Notes under the pieces: model-generated | The model's input: only the letters and a program-made list of their open reading frames with translations | What the model was told of the DNA's origin: nothing | Database searches by the model: none | Shown here: positions 62,897-64,000 of the stretch, one piece after another | Layout: each line of letters starts with the position of its first letter | How positions within the stretch are numbered: the first letter of the stretch is position 1 | Assembly: GCF_000153105.1 (NCBI RefSeq) | Contig: NZ_CH672376.1 | Span: 2,881,964 to 2,945,963 of the forward strand | Source of the DNA: Blastopirellula marina DSM 3645 | Lineage (GTDB): Bacteria; Planctomycetota; Planctomycetia; Pirellulales; Pirellulaceae | DNA: 64,000 nt | Direction: 5' to 3' | Program-made: the position numbers and the translations under genes

Positions 62897-62930
62897 ATGA
62901 TACGGAAGATCGTTTGATTTTTCGTATCAT
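62897..62930 (+). promoter_or_regulatory. Inverted repeat upstream of the quinone-reductase-like gene
   Basis: ATGATACG (62897-62904) and CGTATCAT (62923-62930) are perfect complements with an 18-nt spacer, ending 22 bp before the start codon. The position suits a repressor operator or a leader hairpin. Confidence 0.4.
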
Positions 62931-62952
62931 GCTCTCGCCAGGTTGACGCACC

Positions 62953-63948
62953 ATGAAAGCCGCTTTCTTTACTGAGCCCGGTCCTCCCTCCGTCATTCAA
63001 TATGGCGACGTGCCGACTCCAGAAGTAGGGCCGCGACAAGCGCTCGTCAAAATGACGGCCGTCGCCGTCAATCCGATCGACACCTACATTCGCGGCGGCG
63101 CCGCTTATTGGGATTTGCCTCAGCCGTATATCATCGGCTCGGATCTGGCCGGCGTGGTCGAAGAAGTAGGCGCCGAGGTCAGCGACTTCCAACCTGGCGA
63201 TCGCGTGTGGTGCAGCAATCAAGGTTTTCGCGGTCAGCAAGGGACCTTCGCTGAATACTGCGCGATCGACGCCGAGTGGCTCTACAAGTTGCCGGAGGGA
63301 GCGAACGATCGCTCCGCCGCCGCTTGTGCGCTGGTAGGGATCACGGCGCATCTCGGCCTGTTCAAAGAGAACGCGAATCTCCAGCCGGGCGAAACGATCT
63401 ACATCCAAGGGGGTTCAGGCGGCGTCGGCTCGATGGTGGTTCAAATGGCGAAGCTAGCCGGCGCTCGCGTCATTGCGGCGGCCGGCAGCGAGGAGAAAGC
63501 GGCGATCTGCCGCGATTTGGGCGCCGATGAAGTCGTGCTCTACAAGTCAGAAAATGTCGGTGAGCGGATCCAAGAATTGGCGCCCCAGGGGGTGAACGTC
63601 TTTTGGGAAACGCAGCGCGAGCCGAACTTTGACCTGATTGTCGAATCGCTCGCCGAACGGGGCCGGATCGTGTTGATGGCCGGCCGAACCGCTCGTCCGG
63701 AGTTTCCGGTCGGTCCGTTTTACGTCAAGCAAGGTCGCATGTGCGGATTTGTGATGTTTAAATCCCCCGCCGCCGAAATGCGCGTCTGCGGCGAAGAGAT
63801 CAGCCGCTGGCTAGCCGCCGGCAAATTGAAAAGCCAAATCGGCGCCGAGTTCCCGCTCAGCGAAGCGGCCCAGGCTCACGAGTTGCAAGAAGGAAATACG
63901 CTGCATGGTCAGCAGACGCTGGCTGGCAAAATTGTACTGCACCCGTGA
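62953..63948 (+). CDS. Quinone-reductase-like MDR family oxidoreductase
   Basis: 331 residues, Zn-independent medium-chain dehydrogenase/reductase. The catalytic domain starts MKAAFFTEPGPPSVIQYGDV and contains NPIDTYIRGG and GSDLAGVVEEVGAEVSDFQP. It lacks the zinc cysteine cluster. The nucleotide-binding Rossmann motif is GGSGGVGSMVVQMAKLAGAR, with AAAGSEEKAAICRDLGADEV following. The C-terminus is AHELQEGNTLHGQQTLAGKI. These enzymes use NADPH to reduce quinones or enones in the cytoplasm. The physiological substrate is unknown. It does not form an obvious operon. Confidence 0.85.
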   Translation: MKAAFFTEPGPPSVIQYGDVPTPEVGPRQALVKMTAVAVNPIDTYIRGGAAYWDLPQPYIIGSDLAGVVEEVGAEVSDFQPGDRVWCSNQGFRGQQGTFAEYCAIDAEWLYKLPEGANDRSAAACALVGITAHLGLFKENANLQPGETIYIQGGSGGVGSMVVQMAKLAGARVIAAAGSEEKAAICRDLGADEVVLYKSENVGERIQELAPQGVNVFWETQREPNFDLIVESLAERGRIVLMAGRTARPEFPVGPFYVKQGRMCGFVMFKSPAAEMRVCGEEISRWLAAGKLKSQIGAEFPLSEAAQAHELQEGNTLHGQQTLAGKIVLHP

Positions 63949-64000
63949 TTCGCGATTGCGGGTGAACTATAATAGTCCAGACATTCCCTTGACTTGACTA

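Overview
The window looks like a chromosomal segment of a planctomycete, probably of the Pirellulaceae/Blastopirellula type. The evidence is a set of family signatures: three DUF1559 proteins with type-IV-pilin-like N-termini, each next to a small carboxypeptidase-regulatory-like lipoprotein; a PSD1/DUF1549-DUF1553 cytochrome next to a DUF1501 protein; a very large PVC-type heme-binding/HEAT protein; a TIGR03067-like protein; and a Ser/Thr kinase with a DWG motif. This placement is inferred from families, not from a marker-gene comparison.

Region 1 (1 to about 12,423) is an integrated, phage-like element with every recognisable gene on the minus strand. Its right end is a 3' tRNA-Cys fragment (anticodon loop to discriminator, no 5' half) followed by an intrinsic terminator, which is the usual scar of tRNA-targeted integration. 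Reading from the att end, it holds an AT-rich cargo gene, small early genes behind helically phased repeats, a ParB-like protein fused to a Spo11/topoisomerase VI-A-like module, a replication initiator whose gene contains 12-bp iterons, a primase-helicase, small DNA-binding and Zn-ribbon proteins, a coiled-coil gene broken by a frameshift, a tape-measure-like protein and a Nu1-like terminase small subunit. The left end has a gene remnant and an AT-rich two-gene cargo operon that runs off the window. No integrase, capsid or large terminase gene is visible; these may lie to the left or be missing.

Region 2 (12.5-25.9 kb) is host chromosome: a membrane Ser/Thr kinase with an extracytoplasmic sensor, an RND efflux pair, a tRNA-dihydrouridine synthase, a small operon with a low-molecular-weight phosphatase-like protein, and a Tat-exported GH144/glucoamylase-like protein. 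Region 3 (26-42 kb) is typical planctomycete accessory content: DUF1559/lipoprotein pairs, PSD1 cytochrome plus DUF1501, a HEAT-repeat membrane protein, and a secreted G8-domain CEMIP-like protein. A 115-bp perfect repeat carrying a terminator and the end of a decayed DUF1501 copy lies here. Region 4 (42.7-64 kb) carries queG, a second Dus gene, cell-surface proteins, a large PVC heme protein, a YejABEF-like peptide importer operon with a fused double ATPase, a branched-chain aminotransferase, a nucleotide-sugar dehydrogenase, a GT2 glycosyltransferase and a quinone-reductase-like MDR enzyme.

The most promising material for new biology is in the integrated element: the ParB/Spo11-like fusion, the iteron-bearing initiator gene, the phased repeats, the hairpin that would hide a ribosome binding site, and the unrecognised cargo genes at both ends.
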